From Vineibacter terrae (lineage in GTDB: Bacteria > Pseudomonadota > Alphaproteobacteria > Reyranellales > Reyranellaceae), in the NCBI RefSeq assembly GCF_008039615.1, contig NZ_VDUZ01000058.1, forward strand, positions 1-53,840: a stretch of DNA of 53,840 bases. The letters are read 5' to 3'. Below the pieces are notes generated by a model, which worked only from the letters and a program-made list of their open reading frames with translations, did no database searches and was not told where the DNA came from. Position numbers and translations under genes: made by a program. Positions 1 through 7,829 of the stretch are shown here, one piece after another; the first letter of the stretch is position 1, and every line of letters begins with the position of its first letter.

Positions 1-124
1 TCACCGACCATTGCTCATCACTCAGCGGCCGCCTGTTCATTGCTGCAACTCACGCAAAGAACAGCTTTGAATCAAATTTCATTCCGAGTGACAAGTAAGA
101 TGTGACTCGGTTTGAAAACAGGCC

Positions 125-322
125 CTAGTTCGTCGAGCCGGTGGCCGGCGGCGCGGGCGTCGACGTCGAGGGCGCGCTCGGCGCGTTGGTTTGTGGCTGC
201 TCGGCTGTCGCCGGCGTCTCGGGGGTGCCGCTCGTGAACAGCAGGATGGCGGCGACGACCACGACGGCAACGATGGCAGCGACAGCGATGTACTTGCGAT
301 GCGTCGGCGTGACTTGGGCCAT
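125..322 (-). CDS. Small single-pass membrane protein, unknown function
   Basis: A 65-residue protein with a short charged N-terminus (MAQVTPTHRKY), one hydrophobic helix at about residues 12-30 and a tail of about 35 residues rich in Pro, Ala, Thr and Ser. This suggests an N-in membrane anchor with a disordered periplasmic tail. The ATG at 322 is preceded by a good ribosome binding site (GGAGGG, seven bases upstream), which is the main reason to treat it as real. It lies downstream of the antiporter gene on the same strand, separated by about 100 bases that include a hairpin. I do not recognise a family and assign no function. Confidence 0.6.
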   Translation of the reverse strand: MAQVTPTHRKYIAVAAIVAVVVVAAILLFTSGTPETPATAEQPQTNAPSAPSTSTPAPPATGSTN

Positions 323-395
323 GGCGTTTCCCTCCGCGACGTTGTGGATACATGCGGACGGTCTGTCAGGAGCTTGTCAGCAATGTGGCGCGAAT

Positions 396-416
396 GCGGC
401 GCCATCACGGCGCCGC
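396..416 (-). terminator. Hairpin downstream of the antiporter gene
   Basis: Perfect 8-base arms (GCGGCGCC / GGCGCCGC) with a 5-base loop lie ten bases beyond the antiporter stop codon. There is no U-run, so it may be a GC-only terminator or an mRNA 3' end stabiliser. It separates the large operon from the small membrane protein gene. Confidence 0.4.
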
Positions 417-425
417 TGCGACAGG

Positions 426-1847
426 TCAGCGGAAGAAGATCAGCGTCAGCACGATGAAGAGCGGCACCAGGATGGCGCACGACCAGGCCATGTAGCCGAA
501 GAAGCTGGGCATGCGGATGCCGGCGGCCTCGACCACGGCCTTGACCATGAAGTTGGGTGCGTTGCCGATATACGTGTTGGCGCCCATGAAGACGGCGCCG
601 CAGGAGATCGCGGCCAGCGTGGCTGCCATCGGGCCCATCAGCGTCGCGGCATCGCCGCCGGCGAGGTTGAAGAACACGAGGTAGGTCGGTGCGTTGTCGA
701 GGAAGCTCGACAACCCGCCCGACAGCCAGAAATACCAGGCGTCGATCGGCGTGCCGTCGGCGCGGTTCACGAGGCCCACCAGCGGCGCCATCGCGCCGTC
801 CTTGCCCGCCTTGAGGATGGCGATGGCGGGCACGATGGTGAGGAAGATCCCGGCAAACAGCTTGGCCACCTCGGCGATCGGTGCCCAGGTGAAGCCGTTG
901 CCGTCGCGGATCGCCCGCGGCGTGAGCCGCATCGACAGCAGCGTGGCCGCCAGCAGCACGACGTCGCGCACGACGTTCTGGACCTCGAGCTCGACGTGGT
1001 TGACGGACCAGGTGAGGCCGGGCTTCCAGGCGCCGCTCAGCAGCACCGCGGCGATGACCACCGCCAGCAGCGCGAGGTTGATGCCGCCCTGCAGGCCGAT
1101 CGGGCTGTCGGGCGTCGGATCGCGCGGCAGATGGCCCTCCCTGGCGTACCAATAGCGGTCGATGACGTAGAAGACCGCCAGCAGCACCACGGCGCAGACC
1201 AGCATCTCGGTGAAGAGATGCGTGGTCGGCCAGAAGAAGGCGACACCCTTGAGGAACCCGAGGAACAGCGGCGGGTCGCCCAGCGGCGTGAGCGCGCCGC
1301 CGATATTCGCCACCAGGAAGATGAAGAAGACGAAGACGTGGACCTTGTGCTTGCGGTCGTCGTTGGCGCGGATCAGCGGCCGGATCAGCAGCATCGCGGC
1401 GCCGGTCGTGCCCATCCAGCCGGCCAGCACCGTGCCGATCGCGAGCAGGGCGGTGTTCACCGCCGGCGAGCCGCGCAGGTTGCCGGTCACGCGGATGCCG
1501 CCGGTCACGGTGAACAGTGCCAGCAGCAGGATGATGAACGGTACGTATTCGAGGAGCAGCGTGTGCATGACCTCGTAGACCGCCGTCGGCAGGCCGAACA
1601 GGGCCGCGAACGGCGCCACGAAGGCCAGCGCCCAGGCCGCCGACACCTTGCCGAAATGGTGGTGCCAGAATGTCGGCGCCGCCAGCGGCATGACCGCGAT
1701 CGACAGCAGGATGCCGGCGAACGGCAGCATCCAGACAAGCCCGAGGCGGGCGCCGTCGATATGTGGCGCCTCGCCTGCGGCCAGCGCCACGCCGCCGCTG
1801 GCCAGCCATGCCAGCACGGCCAGCGCCGCCATCCTTGATCCTGCCAT
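426..1847 (-). CDS. Sodium:proton antiporter / CitMHS-type ion transporter
   Basis: A 473-residue polytopic membrane protein resembling the ion transporter superfamily (NhaD/ArsB/CitMHS; the PF16980-type putative citrate or sodium:proton transporters). It starts with a hydrophobic, signal-like segment, then shows about eleven hydrophobic helices. The helix-breaking signatures GGALTPLGDPPLFLGFL (middle) and SSFLDNAPTYLVFF (C-terminal half) are typical of the two symmetrical hairpin loops that bind the ion. It follows the SDR gene by 16 bases in the same direction, so it is probably the last major gene of the operon headed by the hyf-like complex. A cation/proton antiporter beside a proton- or sodium-pumping complex is a sensible pairing, but the transported ion cannot be told from the sequence. 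Confidence 0.85.
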   Translation of the reverse strand: MAGSRMAALAVLAWLASGGVALAAGEAPHIDGARLGLVWMLPFAGILLSIAVMPLAAPTFWHHHFGKVSAAWALAFVAPFAALFGLPTAVYEVMHTLLLEYVPFIILLLALFTVTGGIRVTGNLRGSPAVNTALLAIGTVLAGWMGTTGAAMLLIRPLIRANDDRKHKVHVFVFFIFLVANIGGALTPLGDPPLFLGFLKGVAFFWPTTHLFTEMLVCAVVLLAVFYVIDRYWYAREGHLPRDPTPDSPIGLQGGINLALLAVVIAAVLLSGAWKPGLTWSVNHVELEVQNVVRDVVLLAATLLSMRLTPRAIRDGNGFTWAPIAEVAKLFAGIFLTIVPAIAILKAGKDGAMAPLVGLVNRADGTPIDAWYFWLSGGLSSFLDNAPTYLVFFNLAGGDAATLMGPMAATLAAISCGAVFMGANTYIGNAPNFMVKAVVEAAGIRMPSFFGYMAWSCAILVPLFIVLTLIFFR

Positions 1848-1863
1848 CGTGCGCGGCCCCTGC

Positions 1864-2637
1864 TCAGAGCGTGATGAAGGTGGCCGACACGCCGCCGTCG
1901 ACGACCAGCGTGTGGCCGTTGACGTAGGAGGCCGCGTCCGAGGCGAGGAAGAGGGCGGCGCCCGCGATCTCGCGCGGCTCGGCGAAGCGGCGCATGGGCA
2001 CGCGCTCGCGCCAGCGCTCGCCGGCGGGCGAGTTGAACATCCGCTCGTTGGTCTCGGTCATGAAGAAGCCGGGTGCGATGGCGTTGCAGGTGACGCCGCG
2101 GGCGCCCGTCTCGGCCGCGATCGCGCGCACCAGCGCCGCCAGCCCGCCTTTGGCCGCCACATAGGAGGCCGAGCGCGGCGCTGCCAGGTCGGCGGCGATC
2201 GACGTCACCATGATGATGCGGCCGGACCGGCGCGCGAGCATGTCCGGCAGCACCATCTTGGCCAGCGCGAAGGCGGCGTTGAGGTCGACATCGATCAGCC
2301 GCTCGAAATCGGCGGGCGTCAGGGCGTCGAGCGAGCGCCGGTCGCGCTCGCCGACATTGTTGATCAGCACGTCAATGCGGCCGGCAGCCAGAGCATCCTG
2401 CACGGCCTGCTGCATGGCGGCGCGGTCGGCCATGTCGAACGGCGCCATCGCCGCCGACAGCCCTGATGCGCACAGCTGCTCGACGCGCGGCTGCACGCGC
2501 TCCGGCGTGCGGCCGTTGAGCAGCACATGGGCGCCGGCCTCGGCCAGCGCCTGCGCCATCTCCCAGCCCAGGCCGCGTGCCGCGCCGGTGATCAGCGCGA
2601 CCCGGCCATCGAGCCGGAATGAATTGAGAATCGACAT
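1864..2637 (-). CDS. SDR family NAD(P)-dependent oxidoreductase
   Basis: A 257-residue classical short-chain dehydrogenase. The N-terminal cofactor motif TGAARGLG, the NNVG motif and the catalytic pair in SYVAAKGG (Tyr-x3-Lys) are all present, and the C-terminus has the usual VDGG segment. The overall form resembles gluconate 5-dehydrogenase and 2-deoxy-D-gluconate 3-dehydrogenase-like enzymes, but the substrate is not assignable. The frame stays open upstream to 2895, but the ATG at 2637 gives the family's normal N-terminus (about 12 residues before the Rossmann motif). It lies 64 bases after the hyfI-like gene and 16 bases before the antiporter gene, all in one direction. Confidence 0.9.
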   Translation of the reverse strand: MSILNSFRLDGRVALITGAARGLGWEMAQALAEAGAHVLLNGRTPERVQPRVEQLCASGLSAAMAPFDMADRAAMQQAVQDALAAGRIDVLINNVGERDRRSLDALTPADFERLIDVDLNAAFALAKMVLPDMLARRSGRIIMVTSIAADLAAPRSASYVAAKGGLAALVRAIAAETGARGVTCNAIAPGFFMTETNERMFNSPAGERWRERVPMRRFAEPREIAGAALFLASDAASYVNGHTLVVDGGVSATFITL

Positions 2638-2701
2638 CGTCACCCGAACTCTGCAACGGTTTGATGTTGCATACCCTGCGTCGGGCGGTTTGGACAACCT
2701 G

Positions 2702-3238
2702 CTACGGCCGTGCCGGCATCTTGCCGGCGGACGCGGCCAGCAGCGCCAGCAGGCCTTCCAGCAGCTGCAGCGGCGTGGGCGGGCAGCCCGCGATGCGCAG
2801 ATCGACCGGCACGATCGACTCGAGCGCGCCGGCGCAGGCATAGGAGCCGGCGAACAGCCCGCCGGTGCAGGCGCAGTCGCCCGCCGCCACCACAAAGCGC
2901 GGCGCCGGGGTGGCGGCGATGGTGCGCAGCAGCGCTTCCTGCATGTTGAGGCTCACCGGGCCGGTGACCAGCAGCACGTCGGCGTGGCGCGGCGAGGCGA
3001 CGAAGCGGATGCCGAAGCGCTCCAGGTCGTAGATCGGATTGTTGAGCGCATGGATCTCCAGCTCGCAGCCGTTGCACGAGCCGGCGTCGATTGCGCGGAT
3101 CGCCAGGCTGCGGCCCAGCCGCTTCTGCGCCAGCGCGTCGACCTTGCCGGCCAGCTCCTTCAGCGCGGCGTCGCCGGCGGCCGGGCCATCGATGGTCACC
3201 GGTCGCGACAGCAGGGCACGAGTGATCTGCTTCAGCAT
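2702..3238 (-). CDS. hyfI: NuoB/HyfI-like [4Fe-4S] small subunit of Ehr-type complex
   Basis: A 178-residue NuoB/HyfI-family subunit, the member of complex-I-type enzymes that carries the N2-like [4Fe-4S] cluster. All four ligand positions are visible: SCNGCE (Cys55, Cys58), GDCACTGG (Cys122) and GCPPTP (Cys152). An electron-carrying cluster is therefore expected even though the partner large subunit lacks the [NiFe] ligands. It begins two bases after the large-subunit gene, consistent with translational coupling, and is the last complex gene in the row. The symbol follows the Escherichia coli hydrogenase-4 nomenclature and does not imply hydrogenase activity. Confidence 0.88.
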   Translation of the reverse strand: MLKQITRALLSRPVTIDGPAAGDAALKELAGKVDALAQKRLGRSLAIRAIDAGSCNGCELEIHALNNPIYDLERFGIRFVASPRHADVLLVTGPVSLNMQEALLRTIAATPAPRFVVAAGDCACTGGLFAGSYACAGALESIVPVDLRIAGCPPTPLQLLEGLLALLAASAGKMPARP

Positions 3239-3240
3239 GG

Positions 3241-4770
3241 CTAAAGGTCGTGCCCCGAATAGGAGCAGTTGAACGATTTATTGCATAGCGGGAAATCGGC
3301 GACGATGTTGTCGTACACCGCCGTTTCCAGCAGCGGCCATTGCAGCCACGAGGCGTCGCGCGCGTGGTAGCGCGCCACGGTGCCGTCGGGCGCCAGGCGC
3401 GCCCAGCCCAGGATCTCGCCGCGGAACGCCTCGACCAGCGCCAGGCCCTCGCCCGCCACGGGTGGCACCTCGGCGCGCGTCGGCCCGTCGGGCATCGCCA
3501 CCAGCATGCGCTGGATCAGGCGCACGCTGTGACGCACCTCCTCCATGCGCAGGCGCACGCGGGCATCGACATCGCCTGCGGTCAGGCGCGGCGCGGCGAA
3601 ATTCAGCTCGTCATAGGGTGGATAGCCGGGCGCCAGCCGCGCATCGCGGCCGGCGCCGGCGGCGCGGCCGATCGGGCCCGGTGGCCAGAAGCGCTCGATC
3701 TCGGCCCGCGGGGTGATGCCGGTCGCGACCGTGCGGTCGAGCAGGGAGCCTTTGGTCTCATAAACACGGCACAGCGCCTCGAACGGCGGCAGCAGGTCGG
3801 CGGCGAGCCCGGCGAAGGCGGCAGCCTGCTCGGGCGCGAGGTCGACGGCGACGCCGCCCGGCACCACGGCATCCATCATCAGCCGATGCCCGAAGGCCTT
3901 GGCGCAGGCCTGCAGCACCTTCTCGCGCAGCACCGTGCATTGCGCCTGGAGATAGGGGAACGCCGCGTCGTTGCAGATGCCGCCGATGTCGCCGAGATGG
4001 TTCGCGATCCGCTCCCATTCGGCCATGGTCGCGCGCACCCAGTGCGCGCGCGCCGGCGCCTCGATGCCGGCCGCCGCCTCGACGGCGCGGCTGAAGGCCA
4101 GCGCGTGCGCCACGGTTGAGTCGCCCGAGATGCGGCCGGCCAGGCGCACGGCTTCGGCGGGGGGCTTGCCGCGCATCAGGGCCTCGGTGCCCTTGTGCGT
4201 GTAGCCCAGGCGCGCTTCCAGCCGCACGATCGTCTCGCCGTTGGCGTGGAAGCGGAAATGCCCGGGCTCGATGATGCCGGCATGCACCGGGCCGACCGGA
4301 ACCTGGTGCAGGCCTTCGCCCTCGACCGGCAGGAACCGGTAGTCGGTGGCGGGACGCGGCGTGGCGGGACGGGCGTCGGCGGCCAGCGGCGCGGCGAGGC
4401 GCCACTGGCCATGGTCGAGCCAGGGGCGGTCGTCGGGCGTGCCGACGGCGTTCAGGCCGGCGAGGTCGCGCACCGCGCGTTCCAGCCGCAGCGCCGCCGG
4501 CCGCGCGGCGGCGAGGGACGGATAGGTGCCGTCCTCGGTGTCCAGCGACGCGACGGCGAACGCAGCCGCCGAGTGGTCCTCCAGCGCCGCGTGCACCGTG
4601 CTGCCATCGGCCCACAGGCCCAGCAGCGGCCAGCGCCGATGCCCCAGCGCGTCGATCAGCTGGCGCCAGCTGGCGCGGTCCAGCACATGGCGCGGCCAGG
4701 GAAGGTGCGAGGGGACCGCCTGGCCGAGCCCGGCCAGCACGGCATGCAGGGTGGCGCGGGAGTCGCTCAT
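3241..4770 (-). CDS. hyfG: HyfG/NuoCD-like large subunit without [NiFe] cysteines
   Basis: A 509-residue fused NuoC-NuoD-like subunit: an N-terminal 30-kDa-subunit-like part (about residues 1-140) and a large-subunit part (about 150-509). In true group 4 hydrogenases the proximal motif is RxCGxCxxxH. Here residues 213-223 read RISGDSTVAHA, with no cysteine. The C-terminal DPCxxC motif is replaced by LCNKSFNCSYSGHDL, where the two cysteines are five residues apart. A [NiFe] centre therefore seems impossible. This matches the described energy-converting hydrogenase-related (Ehr) complexes, which keep the fold and lose the metal site. It lies four bases after hyfF and two before hyfI. The true substrate or electron partner is unknown. 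Confidence 0.88.
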   Translation of the reverse strand: MSDSRATLHAVLAGLGQAVPSHLPWPRHVLDRASWRQLIDALGHRRWPLLGLWADGSTVHAALEDHSAAAFAVASLDTEDGTYPSLAAARPAALRLERAVRDLAGLNAVGTPDDRPWLDHGQWRLAAPLAADARPATPRPATDYRFLPVEGEGLHQVPVGPVHAGIIEPGHFRFHANGETIVRLEARLGYTHKGTEALMRGKPPAEAVRLAGRISGDSTVAHALAFSRAVEAAAGIEAPARAHWVRATMAEWERIANHLGDIGGICNDAAFPYLQAQCTVLREKVLQACAKAFGHRLMMDAVVPGGVAVDLAPEQAAAFAGLAADLLPPFEALCRVYETKGSLLDRTVATGITPRAEIERFWPPGPIGRAAGAGRDARLAPGYPPYDELNFAAPRLTAGDVDARVRLRMEEVRHSVRLIQRMLVAMPDGPTRAEVPPVAGEGLALVEAFRGEILGWARLAPDGTVARYHARDASWLQWPLLETAVYDNIVADFPLCNKSFNCSYSGHDL

Positions 4771-4774
4771 GATG

Positions 4775-6226
4775 TCACCCCAGCAGGCGCGCGACCGACT
4801 GGAACCACGCCACCAGCGGCGCCGGCAGGTAGATGCCGGCGACCAGCGCCAGGGCGAGGTGCAGCCAGATGGGCAGCAGCGACAGCGTCGGCACGGTCCG
4901 GCCGCCGACGCGGGCGTTGGGGCTCGGCGGCCCGAAGGCGAGCTGGTGCAGCCGCAGCAGCAGGGCGCCGAAGCCGACCAGCAGCCCGACCGCGACCGGC
5001 AGCGCCAGCAGCGGCTGGCGCGCGAACGTCGATGACACCACCAGGAACTCGCTGGTGAAGACGCCGAAGGGCGGCAGGCCGGCGATGGCGACGACGCCGG
5101 CGACCAGCGACCAGCCCAGCGCCGGATGGCTGGTCGTCAGTCCCGATATGTCGGCGATGCGCTGCGTGCCCTTGACCTGCGAGACATGGCCGACGGTGAA
5201 GAAGATTGCCGCCTTCACCAGGCTGTGCATGGTCATGTGCAGCAGGCCGGCGAAGTTGGCCAGCGGCCCGCCCATGCCGAAGGCGAAGGCGGCGATGCCC
5301 ATGTGCTCGATCGACGAGTAGGCGAACAGCCGCTTGATGTCGCGCCGGCGGTAGAGCATCAGCGCCGCCAGCGACAGCGACAGCAGCCCCATGCCGATCA
5401 TCAGCGGCCCCGGCGCCAGCGCCTGCGGATTGGCCGCCAGCAGCATCTTGAAGCGCAGCACGGCGTAGAGCGCCACGTTCAGCAGCAGGCCCGACAGCAC
5501 GGCCGAGATCGGCGTCGGGCCTTCGGCATGCGCGTCCGGCAGCCAGGCATGGAACGGCGCCAGGCCGACCTTGGTGCCGTAGCCGACCAGCAGGAACACG
5601 AAGGCGACGTTGAGCAGCGCCGGATCGAAGTCGGCGGCATGCGCCATCAGGGTCGACCAGGTGACGGCGGCCATGCCTTCGCCCAGCGCCGGTTGCGCCG
5701 CGAGGTACATCAGCATGGTGCCGAACAGCGCCAGCGCGATGCCGACGCCGCACAGGATGAAGTATTTCCACGCCGCCTCGATCGCGGCCGGGGTGCGGTA
5801 GAGGCTCACCATGAGCGCCGTCGACAGCGTCGCGCCTTCGACCGCCACCCACATCAGGCCGAGATTGTCGGCCGACAGCGCCATCAGCATCGACCCGATG
5901 AAGGCCTGGTACATGGCGTGGTAGAAGCGCAGCAGCCGCGGCGTGAGCCGCCGCCGCCGGACCTCGTGCGCGATGTAGCTGGCGCTGAAGACGGCGGTGG
6001 TCAGCGCCACGAACGCCGTCAGCGCGATCAGGTAGATGTTGAAGTCGTCGACCAGCAGCAGGTGGCCCGGCTCCGGCCGCTCGGCCACGAACAGCGTTGC
6101 CGCCGCCGCGAAGGTGGCGGCGCTGGCGGCGACGTTGAGCCACGCCGCCAGCCGCCATTGGCTGATGAAGGCCAGCACGATGGCGGCGCCTGCCGGCACG
6201 CCCAGCACCACCAGGAGCGGGGTCAT
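4775..6226 (-). CDS. hyfF: HyfF/NuoN-like antiporter-type membrane subunit
   Basis: A 483-residue polytopic protein of the proton-conducting transporter family (NuoL/M/N, Mrp). The segments KVGLAPFHAWLPDAHAEGPT and HSLVKAAIFFTVGH carry the broken-helix lysine and the conserved His/Lys residues of the ion channel. About 14 hydrophobic helices can be counted, matching the family. The ATG at 6226 overlaps the hyfE stop codon (ATGA), so the genes are translationally coupled. It would form one of two ion-translocating modules, with hyfB the other. Confidence 0.9.
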   Translation of the reverse strand: MTPLLVVLGVPAGAAIVLAFISQWRLAAWLNVAASAATFAAAATLFVAERPEPGHLLLVDDFNIYLIALTAFVALTTAVFSASYIAHEVRRRRLTPRLLRFYHAMYQAFIGSMLMALSADNLGLMWVAVEGATLSTALMVSLYRTPAAIEAAWKYFILCGVGIALALFGTMLMYLAAQPALGEGMAAVTWSTLMAHAADFDPALLNVAFVFLLVGYGTKVGLAPFHAWLPDAHAEGPTPISAVLSGLLLNVALYAVLRFKMLLAANPQALAPGPLMIGMGLLSLSLAALMLYRRRDIKRLFAYSSIEHMGIAAFAFGMGGPLANFAGLLHMTMHSLVKAAIFFTVGHVSQVKGTQRIADISGLTTSHPALGWSLVAGVVAIAGLPPFGVFTSEFLVVSSTFARQPLLALPVAVGLLVGFGALLLRLHQLAFGPPSPNARVGGRTVPTLSLLPIWLHLALALVAGIYLPAPLVAWFQSVARLLG

Positions 6227-6888
6227 CCGTGGCGCTCCCCCTGCATCTCCTCCAGCCGCGACACGTCCAGCGAATCGAAGCGCTCGCGGATGTGGAAGAA
6301 GAAGACGCCGAAGATGAAGGTGGCGATCATCACCGAGAAGGCGACGCTGGCCTCGACCACCAGCGGCATGCCCTTGACGCCCACGGCGGCCAGGATCAGG
6401 CCGTTCTCCATCGACATGAAGCCCACCACCTGGATCACGGCGTTGCGGCGCGCGATCATCAGCAAGGGGCCGATCAGCGTCACGGCCAGCGCGAATGCGA
6501 GGTCCTCGCGCAGCAGCAGGGTCTCGCCGGCGGTGATCGGCAGCACCAGCAGGATCGCCAGCCCCGTGATGCCGACGCCCAGCCCCATGGTCAGGGTGAC
6601 GCCGAACACCGGCTCGACCGTGCCGCTGATGTTGAGCCGGCGGATCAGCCAGTGCAGCAGCAGCGGCACGGCGGCGGCCTTGAAGATCAGCGCGATGGCG
6701 GCGGTGGCGAACAGGTGCGGCGAATCGCGGGTCACGGCCTGCCAGGCCGCGGCCGCCGCCAGGGTGGCGGCCTGCATCGCCACGACGTTGATCGCGGTGG
6801 TCAGGCGGCGCTGGTAGAGCAGCGCGAAGCTCAGGGTCAGCACCAGGGCGCCGAGCAGATGGGCGACATCGAACGCCAGGTCGGTCAT
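6223..6888 (-). CDS. hyfE: HyfE-like membrane subunit (NuoK-related)
   Basis: A 221-residue, nearly all-hydrophobic protein with about seven membrane helices, matching HyfE, whose C-terminal half corresponds to complex I subunit NuoK. The segment FMSMENGLILAAVG includes the conserved membrane glutamate that NuoK-like subunits use in proton transfer. The frame is open further upstream, but the ATG at 6888 overlaps the hyfC stop (ATGA) and gives the family's N-terminus, so that start is chosen. The C-terminus is charged and ends with the ATGA overlap into hyfF. Confidence 0.88.
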   Translation of the reverse strand: MTDLAFDVAHLLGALVLTLSFALLYQRRLTTAINVVAMQAATLAAAAAWQAVTRDSPHLFATAAIALIFKAAAVPLLLHWLIRRLNISGTVEPVFGVTLTMGLGVGITGLAILLVLPITAGETLLLREDLAFALAVTLIGPLLMIARRNAVIQVVGFMSMENGLILAAVGVKGMPLVVEASVAFSVMIATFIFGVFFFHIRERFDSLDVSRLEEMQGERHG

Positions 6889-7829
6889 TTCAGGTGCTGC
6901 GAGATGTAGAGGAAGACGACGCCGAGGATGCCGAACAGCAGCGCCGCGCCCAGGAACTCGGGGTAGCGGAAGACGCGCATCTTGGCGATCGCGGTCTCGA
7001 ATACCGCCAGCACGAAGCCGCCGGCGGCCAGCTTGGTGAGCCACAGGCCCAGCGCGGCGCCGAGGTCGCCGGCGCCGCCGCCGTGCGCCAGGCCCCAGGG
7101 CGCGAAGATGCTGGCGATCAGCGACAGGTAGAGCACGAGCTTCAGCATCGCGCCCAGCTCGATCATCGCCAGGTGCCGGCCGGAGTATTCCAGCACCATC
7201 GCCTCGTGCACCATGGTGAGCTCCAGGTGCGTGGCCGGGTTGTCGACCGGTATGCGCCCGGTCTCGGCGATGGCCACCATCACGATCGCGCCCAGCGCCA
7301 GCGCCAGCGACACGCGCAGGCCGACGCCCTCGCTCATGGCCCGGGACATGTCGGGCAGCGCCGTGGAGTTGGCGATGATCGCCAGCGCGATGATGGCGAC
7401 GAACAGCGCCGGCTCGGCCAGGGCGCCGATCGTCATCTCGCGGCTGGCGCCGATGCCGCCGAAGCTGGTGCCGACATCCATGCCGGCGAGCGCGATCAGG
7501 ATGCGCGCCAGCCCCAGCAGCCCGGCGATCGCGATCAGGTCCAGCCCGAGGCCCGGCGATGTCGTGGTGGCGACGGTGGGGATGGCCGTCATCGCCAGCC
7601 AGATCGCGGCGAAGGCGCCGTAGGGCGCGCCGCGGAACAGCCACGAGGCGTTGTCGGCCAGGATCGGCTCCTTGCGCAGCAGCCGCGCCAGGTCGCGGTA
7701 GGGCTGCAGCAGCGGCGGTCCGCGCCGGCCCAGCAGGCGCGCCTTGATCTTGCGCACGAAGCCGGTCAGCAGCGGCGCGGCGGCCACCGGCAGCAGCAGC
7801 TGGGCAACGAAGATCAGCAGCGTCGTCAT
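6885..7829 (-). CDS. hyfC: HyfC/NuoH-like membrane anchor subunit
   Basis: A 314-residue NuoH/HyfC-family protein with about eight membrane helices. The motif RRGPPLLQPYRDLARLLRKE near residue 37 is the cytoplasmic loop characteristic of NuoH/HyfC, and MVHEAMVLEYSGRHLAMIE carries the conserved acidic residues at the interface with the peripheral arm. This subunit links the electron-carrying small subunit to the ion channel modules. It overlaps hyfB at its start and hyfE at its end by four bases each, giving a tightly coupled set. Confidence 0.9.
   Translation of the reverse strand: MTTLLIFVAQLLLPVAAAPLLTGFVRKIKARLLGRRGPPLLQPYRDLARLLRKEPILADNASWLFRGAPYGAFAAIWLAMTAIPTVATTTSPGLGLDLIAIAGLLGLARILIALAGMDVGTSFGGIGASREMTIGALAEPALFVAIIALAIIANSTALPDMSRAMSEGVGLRVSLALALGAIVMVAIAETGRIPVDNPATHLELTMVHEAMVLEYSGRHLAMIELGAMLKLVLYLSLIASIFAPWGLAHGGGAGDLGAALGLWLTKLAAGGFVLAVFETAIAKMRVFRYPEFLGAALLFGILGVVFLYISQHLK

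Noticed and set aside
141-1838. 565-codon open frame on the plus strand antisense to the antiporter gene
   Set aside because: It is rich in Arg, Gln, His, Gly and Asp, has no hydrophobic or family pattern, and lies opposite a clear transporter gene. Long antisense frames are expected at this GC content; many similar ones across the window were also left out.
3241-4770. Calling the large subunit a [NiFe] hydrogenase
   Set aside because: Both CxxC ligand motifs are missing (RISGDSTVAHA and CNKSFNC), so hydrogen chemistry is not supported.
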